From an uncultured beta proteobacterium (lineage in GTDB: Bacteria > Pseudomonadota > Gammaproteobacteria > Burkholderiales > SG8-41): DNA of 64,000 nucleotides. Location: positions 62,001 to 126,000 of the forward strand of contig CAISYC010000068.1 of the NCBI GenBank assembly GCA_903889565.1. Reading direction: 5' to 3'. Made by a program: the position numbers and the translations under genes. Below the pieces are notes generated by a model. It did no database searches. It had not been told where the DNA came from and saw only the letters and a program-made list of their open reading frames with translations. Positions 37,805 through 46,537 of the stretch are shown one piece after another (the stretch's first letter is position 1; every line of letters begins with the position of its first letter).

Positions 37805-38536
37805 ATGCAAAAGAGCGGCGTCATGATGACGCGCACCTCGACCGCAATGCAGGAAGTGGTAATTGCGCCGGAACCCTCGCTGGCCGAAACCGCCTACGCG
37901 CAGATCAAGGCGAGCCTGTTCGATTTCGAACTGCTGCCGGGCGACCGTTTCAGCGAAACCGAGGTAGCGGCGCGCCTGAAAATGAGCCGCACGCCGGTGC
38001 GCGATGCCCTCTACCGGCTCGAGCGCGAGGGCTACCTGCGGGTGCATCTGCGCGTGGGCTGGAGCGTGCGGCCGTTCGATTTCAAATCGTTCGAGGATTT
38101 CTACGACCTGCGCTTGATACTCGAAGAGGCCTCGGTGACCAAGCTGTGCGAAATGCCTGAACGCGAAGGACTGGACGCGCTGGCGGCGCAATGGCTGGTG
38201 CCGGCGACTGACCGCATTGCCGATTCGCGTGACGCTTCGGCGCTCGATGAAGCTTTTCACATGCAGCTGGTTGCGATCGCCGGTAATGTCGAGGTCGCGC
38301 GTTTTCACCGCGAGGTGACCGAGCGCATCCGCATCATCCGCCGGCTCGACTTCACGCAACGCCACCGCATCGAGGCGACGTACGAAGAGCACGGCAAGAT
38401 CCTGCGCGCCATCATGCGCCGGCGCGTCGAAGAGGCCAACCGCTTGCTGCGCTCGCATATCATCGCCAGCAAGGCCGAAGTGCGCAAAATCACCATGCAC
38501 AGGCTGTATACGGCGCGTTCGGCGCAGCACGCCTGA
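37805..38536 (+). CDS. GntR-family regulator, FCD subfamily
   Basis: A 243-residue regulator whose winged helix covers residues about 30-90 (FSETEVAARLKMSRTPVRDALYRLE, quoted in part as KMSRTPVRDALYRLE) and whose C-terminal FCD domain has the metal/ligand histidine pattern (DEAFHMQLV, HGKILRAIMRRRVEEA). Starts at 37805, 37823 or 37826 are all possible. It follows the ATPase by 17 bases, so it is probably co-transcribed and controls the transport/catabolic operon through the palindromes at 34952-34999. Confidence 0.9.
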   Translation: MQKSGVMMTRTSTAMQEVVIAPEPSLAETAYAQIKASLFDFELLPGDRFSETEVAARLKMSRTPVRDALYRLEREGYLRVHLRVGWSVRPFDFKSFEDFYDLRLILEEASVTKLCEMPEREGLDALAAQWLVPATDRIADSRDASALDEAFHMQLVAIAGNVEVARFHREVTERIRIIRRLDFTQRHRIEATYEEHGKILRAIMRRRVEEANRLLRSHIIASKAEVRKITMHRLYTARSAQHA

Positions 38537-38559
38537 ACGATGCGGCCGCGTGGCCGGTT

Positions 38560-39168
38560 TCAGGGCTCCTGTGGTGTCACGCGCTCGTCGCCCAGTGCGC
38601 GGCGGAACTGCTCAAGTTTGCGGTGGTAATCGGCGGCGTCGCCGTAATCCAGAAATGACGTGTAACGGGCGTGCGTGCCGAGGATCTTGCGCGCGTGCTT
38701 GATCGGGCAGAAATACTGCTCGGTGCGCGCGGTGATCTCCGCGGCATAGGCGACGAGGCCATTGGCGTAGGCGCAGTATGTGCAGTGGAAGCGCTCGAAC
38801 CAGTTCAGGTAGCCGAGTTGCTGGCGGTCGATCACGATATAGTCGCCGCGCTGCACTTTGCCGATGCCGTAAACCGGGAAACACAGCGCCTGGTAGATCG
38901 TCACAAAAACATCGAGCACCACCATCGGAATGATCAGGCTGTAGATCACCGGCCCGGTCAGAAAATTCTGCGGCCGGTCAGTAATGATCCAGCGCAGGAT
39001 GCCGCAGCGCAGCCGGCGGTGCGTGGCCTTCATGGTACGCTCGAATTCGACCCGCTTGCCGTCGATCTGGAAGAAGATGCGCGTTTCCTGTTCGTGCAGC
39101 GCCGTGCGCAGTTCGTCCTCCAGCACGCCGATCTGGTCGAGCAGGTTCCTGATCCGGTTGTTCATCAT
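38560..39168 (-). CDS. Conserved hypothetical membrane-associated protein with CxxC motif, 202 aa
   Basis: N-terminal coiled-coil-like helix (residues about 5-40), one or two hydrophobic segments around VIYSLIIPMVVLDVFVTIY, then a conserved block FHCTYCAYANGLVAYAAE with a CxxC and a later EQYFCPIKHA. I recognise this block from conserved hypothetical proteins of proteobacteria, but no function is known to me. The clustered cysteines suggest metal or redox chemistry at the membrane. Tail to tail with the GntR gene. Confidence 0.7.
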   Translation of the reverse strand: MMNNRIRNLLDQIGVLEDELRTALHEQETRIFFQIDGKRVEFERTMKATHRRLRCGILRWIITDRPQNFLTGPVIYSLIIPMVVLDVFVTIYQALCFPVYGIGKVQRGDYIVIDRQQLGYLNWFERFHCTYCAYANGLVAYAAEITARTEQYFCPIKHARKILGTHARYTSFLDYGDAADYHRKLEQFRRALGDERVTPQEP

Positions 39169-39209
39169 GCTCCAATCATGTGCCGCGCCGGGCGGCGCCT
39201 GCGGTCAAC

Positions 39210-40187
39210 TCAGGTCGCGGCGCTCGACGCTTCGAGCGCCGCTGCTTCCGCGAATGGTTCGAGCGCCCGCCAGTCGCGGTAGACGAGATCGAGCGCGGCC
39301 AAGGCATGCTGTTCCTGTACCGCAATCCAGTCAATCAATAGAGCGGTGGCGCCGGCGGCCTTGCCACGCCCCGCCGGCAACGCCTCAAGCAGGCGGCGCG
39401 CGGTGGCGCAATCGTTGAGTTTGCCCAGCACATCCTGCAGAGCGGAGAGCATCATTTGATGGCGGCGCAGCGTTTTGCGCTCGAACAGCGCCGCAAACAG
39501 TGCAATCGCATAACGCAGTCTTTTTGCGGCGATGCGCACACGGTGCCGCTGCGCGGCATCGGCGGCGGCGAGATTGTCGACCCGTTTCCGCAGGCGCTTT
39601 TCCCGCTGCGCGATACGCGATGCCGCAAACGCAGGCAGGGGCATGCCAAGCAGATCCTGCGCGTCCTCATCGGCGCGCCACGCGGGTGCGGTCGCATACT
39701 GTTCGATCCCGATCATCAAATCGGCATGGTCGGGCGCGTTCAATGCGTCGCGCATCGAACTGATTTGCCGGCGGCGCTCGGCGGCAGAGCGGCGGTGCAG
39801 GGCGGCGAGGCCGGCCGCCTGCGGCTCGCAGCGCATGAGCGGCATGACGGTTTCGCCGATGAATACATCCCAGTCGCGTGCCGGACCCAGCGTGCCGGCA
39901 AGCCGCCGCAACGCGTCGTCGATGGTCGCGTAGGGCGCGGGTTCGAAAAGCGGCCGGTAAATGTGCAGGGCCGAGCGCAGGCGGCGCAGGCCGACACGGT
40001 ACTGGTGCAGGTATTCCGGATTGCGCCCGTGCAAAACGCCGGTTTCGTTCGCCCGCATCTGCTGCAGGCAATTGCGCACCAGTTGGCCGAACGCATCAGC
40101 GACGCCGGTGGTTGGGGCAAGTGCGAGGCTTTGCGCTTTCGCGGGACGCCGCCGGCGCGCGCCGGGTGCGGAATGCGTGTCCGTCAT
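39210..40187 (-). CDS. CHAD-domain protein
   Basis: The 325 residues from ATG 40187 consist mostly of one CHAD domain: helical repeats with conserved histidines and arginines such as HQYRVGLRRLRSALHIY, quoted in part as QYRVGLRRLRSALHIY, and HRVRIAAKRLRYAIALF. CHAD domains bind polyphosphate granules, and this one lacks the CYTH domain often fused to it. Its ATG overlaps the stop of the upstream gamma-glutamyltransferase-like gene (ATGA), so the two are coupled. Confidence 0.85.
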   Translation of the reverse strand: MTDTHSAPGARRRRPAKAQSLALAPTTGVADAFGQLVRNCLQQMRANETGVLHGRNPEYLHQYRVGLRRLRSALHIYRPLFEPAPYATIDDALRRLAGTLGPARDWDVFIGETVMPLMRCEPQAAGLAALHRRSAAERRRQISSMRDALNAPDHADLMIGIEQYATAPAWRADEDAQDLLGMPLPAFAASRIAQREKRLRKRVDNLAAADAAQRHRVRIAAKRLRYAIALFAALFERKTLRRHQMMLSALQDVLGKLNDCATARRLLEALPAGRGKAAGATALLIDWIAVQEQHALAALDLVYRDWRALEPFAEAAALEASSAAT

Positions 40188-41803
40188 CAGGCCTGCGCAA
40201 CAGCCCCTGACCACGGCGACATCACATCCGCGATGCCGGTGTGCTCGCCGGTGCTGACGTTCTGCATGACGGCGCTGGGGCAGGCAAAGTTGTTTGGAAA
40301 CACGACAAGTTCGGTCAGGTTCAGCGGAAATCGCGCGGCGAGCGCCTGCTGCACATCGGCCGGATGCCGCGGATCGACGCCGACCGTGTCGCCGCCGCTG
40401 GCGTCGATGCGCGGTTGATGGAAGGCGTCTTCAAGGTTCATGCCGTGGTCGATCAGGAACGAGCAGACCTGGGTCACCGCCGGCATGATTTTGCGGCCGC
40501 CCGAGGCGCCGATCGCAAACCAGCCTTGACCGTTCTTGCGCACGATTACCGGACACATATTGGTCAGCGGCCGCTTCGACGGGCCGAGATAATTCGGCGA
40601 ACCGGGCCGCGTGTCGAACCAGTTGATGCCGTTGTTCATCAGCACGCCTGAAGTCGGCAGCACCAGCCGGCTGCCATAGACCGACAACAGCGTCTGTGTG
40701 ACGGCGACCATATTGCCTTCGCCGTCGATGACGTTGAAATGCGAGGTGCAGCCGGGAGATTTTTCGTCGCTCGCTTCGCCCATGCTGTTCAGGCGCTCGG
40801 CGTAGGCGTCGCGCAGCGTCTGCGCATAGGCGACAAAGGCGTCGGCACCGGGCTTGCCGCCTTTGGCGAACGATTGTTGCGCCAGTGCTTTCAACACGCC
40901 GGCCATGCTCTGGCCGCCGGTGAGGCCGCCGGCGAGCGACACCTGCGCGCCGCCGTATTCGACCTCCAGCGGCGCGACGATGCGCGCATGAAAAGTCTTC
41001 AGGTCTTCGGCATCGAGCACGCCGCCGAGCGATTGAATATCCTTGACGATATTGCGCGCGACCTCGCCTTCGTAGAAATCGCGCGGGCCGTTTTTGGCGA
41101 GCGTGCGCATGGTGTCGGCGAGGCCTTTGAGCTTCAGGCGGCCGAGCTTGGCGCCCTGCGCGGTAATCGGCGGAAAACCGTTCGGCAGCCACACCGCGGC
41201 ACTTGAGGGGTAGCGCGACAATTCCGCAGCCATTGTTGCCGTCTTCAACGTGAGATACCAGTCGGCGGCAATGCCGAGGTCAGCGAGTTCGATCGCCGGC
41301 GCGATCACTTCGGCGAACGATTTCGTGCCGAATTGCGCCAGTGCGGTGGCATGGCCGTCGACGTGACCCGGCACCGCGATCGACAACGGGCCGTGCACGT
41401 TGCGGTCATCCTTGACCGACGGCCAGGTAAAAAGATCGGTGGTGGTGCCGCCGCTCAAAGGAAAATCGGCGGGATCGAGTTTGCGGGGTGAGATCGGGCC
41501 GAAATCGACGACGTGCACTTTTTTCTCGTGCGCGAGATAGACCAGCATGAAGCCGATGCCGCCGAGGCCGCTGTTCCACGGCTCGACTGCGGCAAGCGCG
41601 AGACCGGTGGCGGCCGCGGCGTCGATGGCATTGCCGCCGGCGTCGAGGATGCGCACGCCGGCTTCGCCGGCGATGCGGTTCTGCGTGGCGACGATGCCGC
41701 CGCGGCTGCGGGCGAGCGGTTTGCGGACGATCCAGTTTTGCGCGAGGTGTTCGAGTGTCATGTCAGGAAGGAATTCCGGGGCGATTGCTGAGGCTTGCAT
41801 CAT
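40187..41803 (-). CDS. Gamma-glutamyltransferase-like Ntn hydrolase
   Basis: GGT-family autoprocessing enzyme of 538 residues (starts at 41803 or 41761 are possible; the longer track frame crosses a repeat). The N-terminal block IVATQNRIAGEAGVRILDAGGNAIDAAAA, quoted in part as GEAGVRILDAGGNAIDAA, is typical. The processing site reads GCTSHFNVIDGEGN, placing the catalytic threonine before S-H-F. No signal peptide is visible, unlike the periplasmic glutathione-cleaving enzymes, so it may act in the cytoplasm on another gamma-glutamyl or acyl substrate. Upstream partner of the CHAD gene. Confidence 0.87.
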   Translation of the reverse strand: MMQASAIAPEFLPDMTLEHLAQNWIVRKPLARSRGGIVATQNRIAGEAGVRILDAGGNAIDAAAATGLALAAVEPWNSGLGGIGFMLVYLAHEKKVHVVDFGPISPRKLDPADFPLSGGTTTDLFTWPSVKDDRNVHGPLSIAVPGHVDGHATALAQFGTKSFAEVIAPAIELADLGIAADWYLTLKTATMAAELSRYPSSAAVWLPNGFPPITAQGAKLGRLKLKGLADTMRTLAKNGPRDFYEGEVARNIVKDIQSLGGVLDAEDLKTFHARIVAPLEVEYGGAQVSLAGGLTGGQSMAGVLKALAQQSFAKGGKPGADAFVAYAQTLRDAYAERLNSMGEASDEKSPGCTSHFNVIDGEGNMVAVTQTLLSVYGSRLVLPTSGVLMNNGINWFDTRPGSPNYLGPSKRPLTNMCPVIVRKNGQGWFAIGASGGRKIMPAVTQVCSFLIDHGMNLEDAFHQPRIDASGGDTVGVDPRHPADVQQALAARFPLNLTELVVFPNNFACPSAVMQNVSTGEHTGIADVMSPWSGAVAQA

Positions 41804-41888
41804 AGCGAATCGGCGCCGGGTGCGCTCCGGCGGCGCTGCTATAATTTGCGCCTGCTTTTTGTAAAGCTCGACGTTCCGAACATTCAAT

Positions 41889-41926
41889 CCCTCACCCCGG
41901 CCCTCTCCCGCAGAGAGAGGGTGAGA
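41889..41926. repeat. Dispersed palindromic repeat (REP-like)
   Basis: The sequence CTCACCCCGGCCCTCTCCC followed by a mirror GAGAGAGGGTGAG forms a stem CCCTCTC/GAGAGGG with outer CTCA/TGAG. The same block is a familiar interspersed repeat in proteobacterial genomes. It separates the divergent GGT-like and deacetylase genes. Confidence 0.6.
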
Positions 41927-41972
41927 ACGGACACAATTCGCTGATGTGAATTGTGTGATACAGGAAAAGCGC

Positions 41973-42821
41973 ATGGCCAAACATATTGTCTGTCTGACCT
42001 TTGATTTCGACGGCATCTCCGGTTTTGTCGCGCGCGGCTCACCCACGCCGAGCCCGGTGTCGCGCGGCGAATTCGGACCGCGCGTGGCGGCGCCGCGGTT
42101 GCTCGCGTTGTTCAGGAAATACCGCATCAAGACCAGCTGGTATGTGCCGGGTCACACCATCGAGAGTTTTCCCGATGCGGTGAAGGCGGTGGTCGATCAC
42201 GGTCACGAAATCGGCCACCACGGCTGGCGGCACATTTCACCGGTAGCGTTTTCGCGCGAAGAGGAGGAGGCCGAACTCATCCGCGGCAACGAGTCGATCA
42301 AGCGCATCTCGGGTGAATACGCGCGCGGCTATCGCTCGCCGGGCTGGGACTTGAGCCCGCATTCGGTCGAGCTTTTCATCAAGCACGGCTTCACCTACGA
42401 CACCAGCATGATGGGCGACGACTACGGCCTGTATTACGCCCGCCAGGGCGATGTGCTCGATTTGCACAAGCCCGCGCAGTTCGGTGCGGTGACGCCACTC
42501 GTCGAATTGCCGATCAGCTGGTCCACCGACGATGCGCCCCATTTTGAATACATGCGCACCGGCAACGCGATCCGCCCGGGCATGATGAAAGCCGGCGACG
42601 TGCTCGAAAACTGGATCACCGATTTCGATTACATGCAGAAGACCACGGACTGGGGCGTGCTGACCTTTACCTGCCACCCGTTCATCAGCGGCCGCGGGCA
42701 TCGCATCATGATGCTGGAAAAACTCATCCGGAATCTGAAGCAGAAGGGCGCCGTGTTCCAGCGCGCCGACAAGACGGTGGAAGAATTCCGCAAACGCAGC
42801 AAGGTGCGCAAGGCGGCTTAG
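41973..42821 (+). CDS. Polysaccharide deacetylase-family protein (NodB homology, PuuE/PgdA-like)
   Basis: A 282-residue metal-dependent deacetylase from ATG 41973, which follows CAGGAAAAG. Conserved CE4 elements are LTFDFDG (metal-binding Asp pair near the N-terminus), HGHEIGHHGWRH with the metal histidines, and the RSPGWDLS loop. No signal peptide is present, which favours the cytoplasmic allantoinase/PuuE-like branch over a cell-wall enzyme. It is bracketed by two dispersed palindromic repeats (41889-41926 and 42838-42912). Confidence 0.88.
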   Translation: MAKHIVCLTFDFDGISGFVARGSPTPSPVSRGEFGPRVAAPRLLALFRKYRIKTSWYVPGHTIESFPDAVKAVVDHGHEIGHHGWRHISPVAFSREEEEAELIRGNESIKRISGEYARGYRSPGWDLSPHSVELFIKHGFTYDTSMMGDDYGLYYARQGDVLDLHKPAQFGAVTPLVELPISWSTDDAPHFEYMRTGNAIRPGMMKAGDVLENWITDFDYMQKTTDWGVLTFTCHPFISGRGHRIMMLEKLIRNLKQKGAVFQRADKTVEEFRKRSKVRKAA

Positions 42822-42837
42822 TTATTCTTTGCGTTTT

Positions 42838-42912
42838 GTAGGGTGGGTTTGGCGCGACGCGCCGTAACCCGCCATCGCAAGCGGTGGGTTACGCTGCGCT
42901 AACCCACCCTGC
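42838..42912. repeat. Dispersed inverted repeat with GTAGGGTGGGTT ends
   Basis: A 75-base palindromic unit: outer arms GTAGGGTGGGTT and AACCCACCCTGC, inner arms GTAACCCGCC and GGTGGGTTAC. Units of this kind occur in many copies in betaproteobacterial genomes. It lies between the convergent deacetylase and Gfo/Idh genes and may serve as a bidirectional terminator. Confidence 0.65.
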
Positions 42913-42924
42913 GAATTACGCGAG

Positions 42925-43941
42925 TTAGCCGATCTTCACCGGCTGATGCGTCTGCGCCGATTTCAACACCGCCTCCAGCACCGCCACGCCGTGCGCTTCG
43001 TCGCCGCCGGCGACCGCCAGCGGCCGCTTGGCATTGATCGCATCGGCGAAGTTTTCGAGTTCGGCGCGTTCCGTGCTGGTTTGCGGGAAAGTCACGATCT
43101 GCGGTTTGTGATGCACATGCAGATTGTCCGGGTTGACGTAGCACACGCGCAGTTGCCACGTCGTCAGATGTTCGGTGTCGCCGACCTCGGCCCAGCCCTT
43201 GGAGCCGAACACCTGCATGCGCCAGGTTTCCGCAGTGGCGATAAAGGTGCCGAGATAACCGGTGGCGCCGTTCTTGAAGAGAAACAGCATCGATGTCGTG
43301 TCGTCGATGCCGTAATCGAGGGTGCGGCGATAGCTTTGCGCGTAGACGTTATCGATCTGGCCCGACAGATACATCATCGCATCGACCACATGCACGCCGC
43401 GCCCGGTCATGCCGCCGGCGGGGCCTTCTTCGGGGCGCAGGCGCCAGTGTTCTTTGCCGAAGCGGTAGACGCTGGGGCCGCAGAAATTGCCTTCGATGTG
43501 CTGCAGGACGCCGAGGCGGCCGTCGTCGAGCATGCGGCGGATTTCCTGCAGCGCCGGCTGGAAGCGCCAGTTGTAGCCGACCGCCAGCGTGATCTTGTGG
43601 GCGGCGCAGGCCTTGAGGCAGGCGGCGGCTTCGGCGCCGGTCAGCGTCAGCGGCTTTTCGGTGAACACATGTTTGCCGGCTTTGGCCGCGGCCGTAATGA
43701 GTTCGACGCGCTGCGTATGCGGCGTGGCGACGATCACCGCGTCAATCTTCGGATCGGCGAGCAGGGCGGCGACCGTATCGACCAGCGGGAAGCCCTGTTG
43801 TTTGGCGTAATCGACGGCGTCCTGCGCGCGCGTGCGCGTGGCGCCGGCGACGACGCGGATCTTGTCGCTTTTGCCCTGAATGCTGTTGACGAGGTTTTGC
43901 CCCCAGCGGCCGAGGCCGACGATGCCTGCATTGATCATCAT
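42925..43941 (-). CDS. Gfo/Idh/MocA-family NAD(P)-dependent oxidoreductase
   Basis: The 338 residues start with the Rossmann loop GIVGLGRWGQNLV. The EKP motif that positions the nicotinamide is in HVFTEKPLTLTG, and GGMTGRGVHVVDAMMYL carries the catalytic-histidine region of the C-terminal alpha/beta domain. These enzymes oxidise or reduce sugars, inositols or related alcohols; the substrate is not readable from the sequence. Convergent with the deacetylase and divergent from gltX. Confidence 0.9.
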   Translation of the reverse strand: MMINAGIVGLGRWGQNLVNSIQGKSDKIRVVAGATRTRAQDAVDYAKQQGFPLVDTVAALLADPKIDAVIVATPHTQRVELITAAAKAGKHVFTEKPLTLTGAEAAACLKACAAHKITLAVGYNWRFQPALQEIRRMLDDGRLGVLQHIEGNFCGPSVYRFGKEHWRLRPEEGPAGGMTGRGVHVVDAMMYLSGQIDNVYAQSYRRTLDYGIDDTTSMLFLFKNGATGYLGTFIATAETWRMQVFGSKGWAEVGDTEHLTTWQLRVCYVNPDNLHVHHKPQIVTFPQTSTERAELENFADAINAKRPLAVAGGDEAHGVAVLEAVLKSAQTHQPVKIG

Positions 43942-44068
43942 GAAAGTCCTGCGTTATGCGCGATCAGCGCGCGAGCCGGCATTTTAGCGGATGGGCGTGA
44001 TTGCGCGTCCGCCCGGCTGACGCAGTGCGGCGGCTCGCGTAAAATGCAACTTTTCCGGCGCCTTTACC

Positions 44069-45460
44069 ATGATCAGAACCCGCTTCGCTCCCAGCCCTAC
44101 CGGTTACCTGCATATCGGCGGCGCGCGCACCGCGCTGTTTGCCTGGGCCTACGCGCGCAAACACGGCGGCAAATTCATTCTGCGCATCGAAGACACCGAT
44201 CTGGAGCGTTCGACCCGGCAGTCGGTGCAGGCGATCCTTGATGGCATGCAGTGGCTGGGGCTTGATTGCGACGAGGGCCCGTTTTATCAGATGCAGCGCC
44301 TCGAGCGTTATCAGGCGATCGCCGAGCAACTGGTGAAGGAGGGCAAGGCCTACCCCTGTTACGCGTCCAAAGAAGAACTCGATGCCATGCGCGAAGCGCA
44401 GCGCGCGCGCGGTGAAAAGCCGCGCTATGACGGACGCTGGCGCGATTCGCTCGAAAAACCGCCGGCCGGCGTCAAGCCGGTGATCCGCTTCAAGAACCCG
44501 CAGGAGGGCGAGGTCAGCTGGGCCGACGAGGTCAAGGGCCTGATCACGGTCGGCAACAGCGAACTCGATGATCTGGTGATCCTGCGCGCTGACGGCGTGC
44601 CGACCTATAACTTCGGCGTCGTCATCGATGATCTCGACATGAACATCACGCACGTGATCCGCGGCGACGATCACGTCAACAACACGCCGCGCCAGATCAA
44701 CATCTACAGGGCGCTCGGCGCGACGCTGCCGAAATTCGGTCACGTGCCGATGATCCTCGGCCACGACGGCGAGCGCCTGTCGAAGCGCCACGGTGCGGTC
44801 AGTGTGATGCAGTATCGCGACGACGGTTTTCTGCCGGAGGCGCTGCTCAACTATCTGGCGCGCCTAGGCTGGTCGCATGGCGACGAGGAAAAATTTTCGC
44901 GCGAGCAAATGGTCGAATGGTTCGATCTGCGACACATCAGCAAGTCGCCGGCGCGCTTCGATCCGGACAAACTGCTGTGGCTCAATCAGCAGTACCTGCG
45001 CGAGGCCGACCATCAGCGGTTGGCCGAACTGGTGCAGCCGTTTCTGGCCGCCGATCAAATCTCGACCGATGACGGCCCGCCGCTGTATGCGGTAATCGAC
45101 CTCCTGCTTCAGCGTGTCAGCAGCCTGCACGAACTGGCAGATGCGGCGGTGCTGTTTTACCGTCCGCTGGAGCCGTCGGCGGCATTGCGCGAGCAGCATT
45201 ACGCTGCGGCGGTGCGGCCGGCGATCGAGGATCTCTATGCGCGTTTTCAGGCGAGCGTGTGGAACCGCGCGGCGATCAATGACGTCATCAGGGCGGTGGT
45301 CGGCGCGCATGCGCTCAAGATGCCCAAGCTCGCGATGCCGCTGCGCGTGATGGTCACCGGCACACCGCAGACGCCGTCAATCGACGCCACCCTCGAACTC
45401 ATCGGCAAGGAAACGGTTTTGGCCCGTATGTCCGCGGAGTTAAAGCACTTTCCGACCTGA
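44069..45460 (+). CDS. gltX: Glutamyl-tRNA synthetase
   Basis: Charges tRNA-Glu with glutamate. The class I HIGH motif appears as LHIGGAR (residues 14-20) and KMSKS as RLSKRHG (about 236), and the 463-residue length is standard. It lies immediately upstream of tRNA-Ala and of tRNA-Glu, its own substrate, and seems to be the last ordinary chromosomal gene before the island. Confidence 0.97.
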   Translation: MIRTRFAPSPTGYLHIGGARTALFAWAYARKHGGKFILRIEDTDLERSTRQSVQAILDGMQWLGLDCDEGPFYQMQRLERYQAIAEQLVKEGKAYPCYASKEELDAMREAQRARGEKPRYDGRWRDSLEKPPAGVKPVIRFKNPQEGEVSWADEVKGLITVGNSELDDLVILRADGVPTYNFGVVIDDLDMNITHVIRGDDHVNNTPRQINIYRALGATLPKFGHVPMILGHDGERLSKRHGAVSVMQYRDDGFLPEALLNYLARLGWSHGDEEKFSREQMVEWFDLRHISKSPARFDPDKLLWLNQQYLREADHQRLAELVQPFLAADQISTDDGPPLYAVIDLLLQRVSSLHELADAAVLFYRPLEPSAALREQHYAAAVRPAIEDLYARFQASVWNRAAINDVIRAVVGAHALKMPKLAMPLRVMVTGTPQTPSIDATLELIGKETVLARMSAELKHFPT

Positions 45461-45467
45461 CATTTTC

Positions 45468-45496
45468 TTTACAGCCCATCGTGCCGTCGGTATAAT
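45468..45496 (+). promoter_or_regulatory. Strong sigma-70 promoter of the tRNA-Ala/tRNA-Glu operon
   Basis: TTTACA at 45468-45473 and a perfect TATAAT at 45491-45496 are 17 bases apart, directly after gltX and 14 bases before tRNA-Ala. The following GCGCCC is a GC-rich discriminator typical of stringently controlled stable RNA. Confidence 0.85.
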
Positions 45497-45510
45497 GCGC
45501 CCTCTTTCGT

Positions 45511-45586
<76 letters not shown>

Positions 45587-45661
45587 GCAACATGTTGATG
45601 CATCACCTTCGTAGTCGTTGTAGCAGTTGCCGTTGTTTCTTTTTAGGTAGTTAGCCTCGCA

Positions 45662-45737
45662 GTCCCCATCGTCTAGAGGCCTAGGACATCACCCTTTCAC
45701 GGTGAGTACCGGGGTTCGAATCCCCGTGGGGACGCCA
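45662..45737 (+). tRNA. tRNA-Glu (anticodon TTC), island attachment target
   Basis: Full cloverleaf with GTCCCCATCGTCTAGAGG at the 5' end, anticodon loop CTTTCAC (TTC), GGGGTTCGAATCCCC and encoded CCA. The last 48 bases are duplicated at 56698-56745, so the functional gene is retained on the left side of the integrated island. Confidence 0.97.
45690..45737 (+). repeat. attL: 48-bp direct repeat inside tRNA-Glu
   Basis: From the anticodon stem to the CCA end this segment is identical to 56698-56745. Sequence outside the 48 bases differs on both sides, which defines the integration core. Confidence 0.9.
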
Positions 45738-45743
45738 ATTAAA

Positions 45744-45785
45744 ACAAGGCGTTAGAGCGATAAGTAACGGTTCTAACGGCCTTGT
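45744..45785. repeat. Inverted repeat just inside the left end of the island
   Basis: ACAAGGCGTTAGA pairs with TCTAACGGCCTTGT with one bulged base and a 15-base loop. It may end the tRNA transcript or mark an integrase/excision site. There is no run of T after it. Confidence 0.45.
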
Positions 45786-45804
45786 GTCGCGGCCATGTCG
45801 CGCC
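45783..45804 (+). repeat. Left candidate integrase arm sites
   Basis: Two consecutive 11-mers, TGTGTCGCGGC and CATGTCGCGCC, match the perfect 11-bp tandem CGTGTCGCGGC found near the other end of the island (56571-56592) at 19 of 22 positions and in the same orientation. Paired repeats near both att cores are expected for tyrosine-integrase arm sites. Confidence 0.5.
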
Positions 45805-46389
45805 ACCCTCACCAAAAACGCGTTGAATTGAGCGAACGGCATACTGGCTGTTTTCGCGCGTGAGAAAAGAGCCGGTATCGATTGATGCCCGGTCTTTCCC
45901 ATCAACGCAACGTCGCGCTTTTACACAGCCATGCTGTCGCTGATGTTGACGACGACGTGCCGGTCGGCCCCTTGTTGCCCGCACCGTGCGAGTGATGCAC
46001 ACGAAGATGATGGACCGGTCGATACCCCGATCGCATTAACGGCATCGTCGTCGCGTCGTTGATCTTCAATGGACTTGGAACGCGCCACCGGTTGCCACAT
46101 CGGCATATCCGGTCGCGGATCACCGCTCAAACTGTCGCCGGCATCAACCCACGCAGTCACAGCCCGCAAGCGCGAAAACAGGCATACCATGGCCGCAGCG
46201 CGTCCGAATGAACGCGGCATATCGCGTCCTGACGCGTCAATTCTGACCCGATACCGTCGAATAGTAAGCGAATTGAGCAAAGACCCCTCAAAGATCAAAA
46301 GATGCACCGAGTGCAATCACCTGGTTGACGCGCCCACCATGCGTCCCTTGTCGCGCAATCAGAGTGGTGGTGGCGTCAGGAATGTATGC
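45805..46389. other. Gene-poor segment of the island
   Basis: Two overlapping ORFs on opposite strands (45921-46316 minus, 46069-46434 plus) are present, but neither has a ribosome site or a recognised domain, and the plus ORF runs into the MITE. The segment is best read as decayed or non-coding DNA. Confidence 0.4.
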
Positions 46390-46531
46390 TGCGTATTCCG
46401 GACCATCGTGACCGGGGTTTCCGGAGGAACGTGACCGACGATTCCGTTTGATCGTGACCGGCCATTCCGTTCGATCGTGACCGATTTTGGGCTTGGCCCG
46501 GAATCACCGGTCACGATCAACGGAATACGCA
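46390..46531. mobile_element. 142-bp IS21-like MITE with 6-bp target duplication
   Basis: The element starts TGCGTATTCCGG and ends CGGAATACGCA, so it has 5'-TG...CA-3' termini and inverted repeats that extend, with mismatches, through GATCGTGACCG. The left part carries repeated copies of CGTGACCG...ATTCCGTT spaced about 27 bases, like the multiple end repeats of IS21-family transposons. It is flanked on both sides by GTATGC (46384-46389 and 46532-46537), a target-site duplication. There is no coding capacity, so movement would need a transposase in trans. Confidence 0.7.
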
Positions 46532-46537
46532 GTATGC

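Noticed and set aside
41804-42130. Extension of the GGT-like ORF through the repeat
   Set aside because: The extension translates the REP-like repeat and the deacetylase start region antisense and has no family similarity.
45921-46434. Overlapping ORFs of 131 and 121 residues at the left of the island
   Set aside because: Opposite frames over the same DNA, no ribosome sites, no recognised domains; one runs into the MITE.
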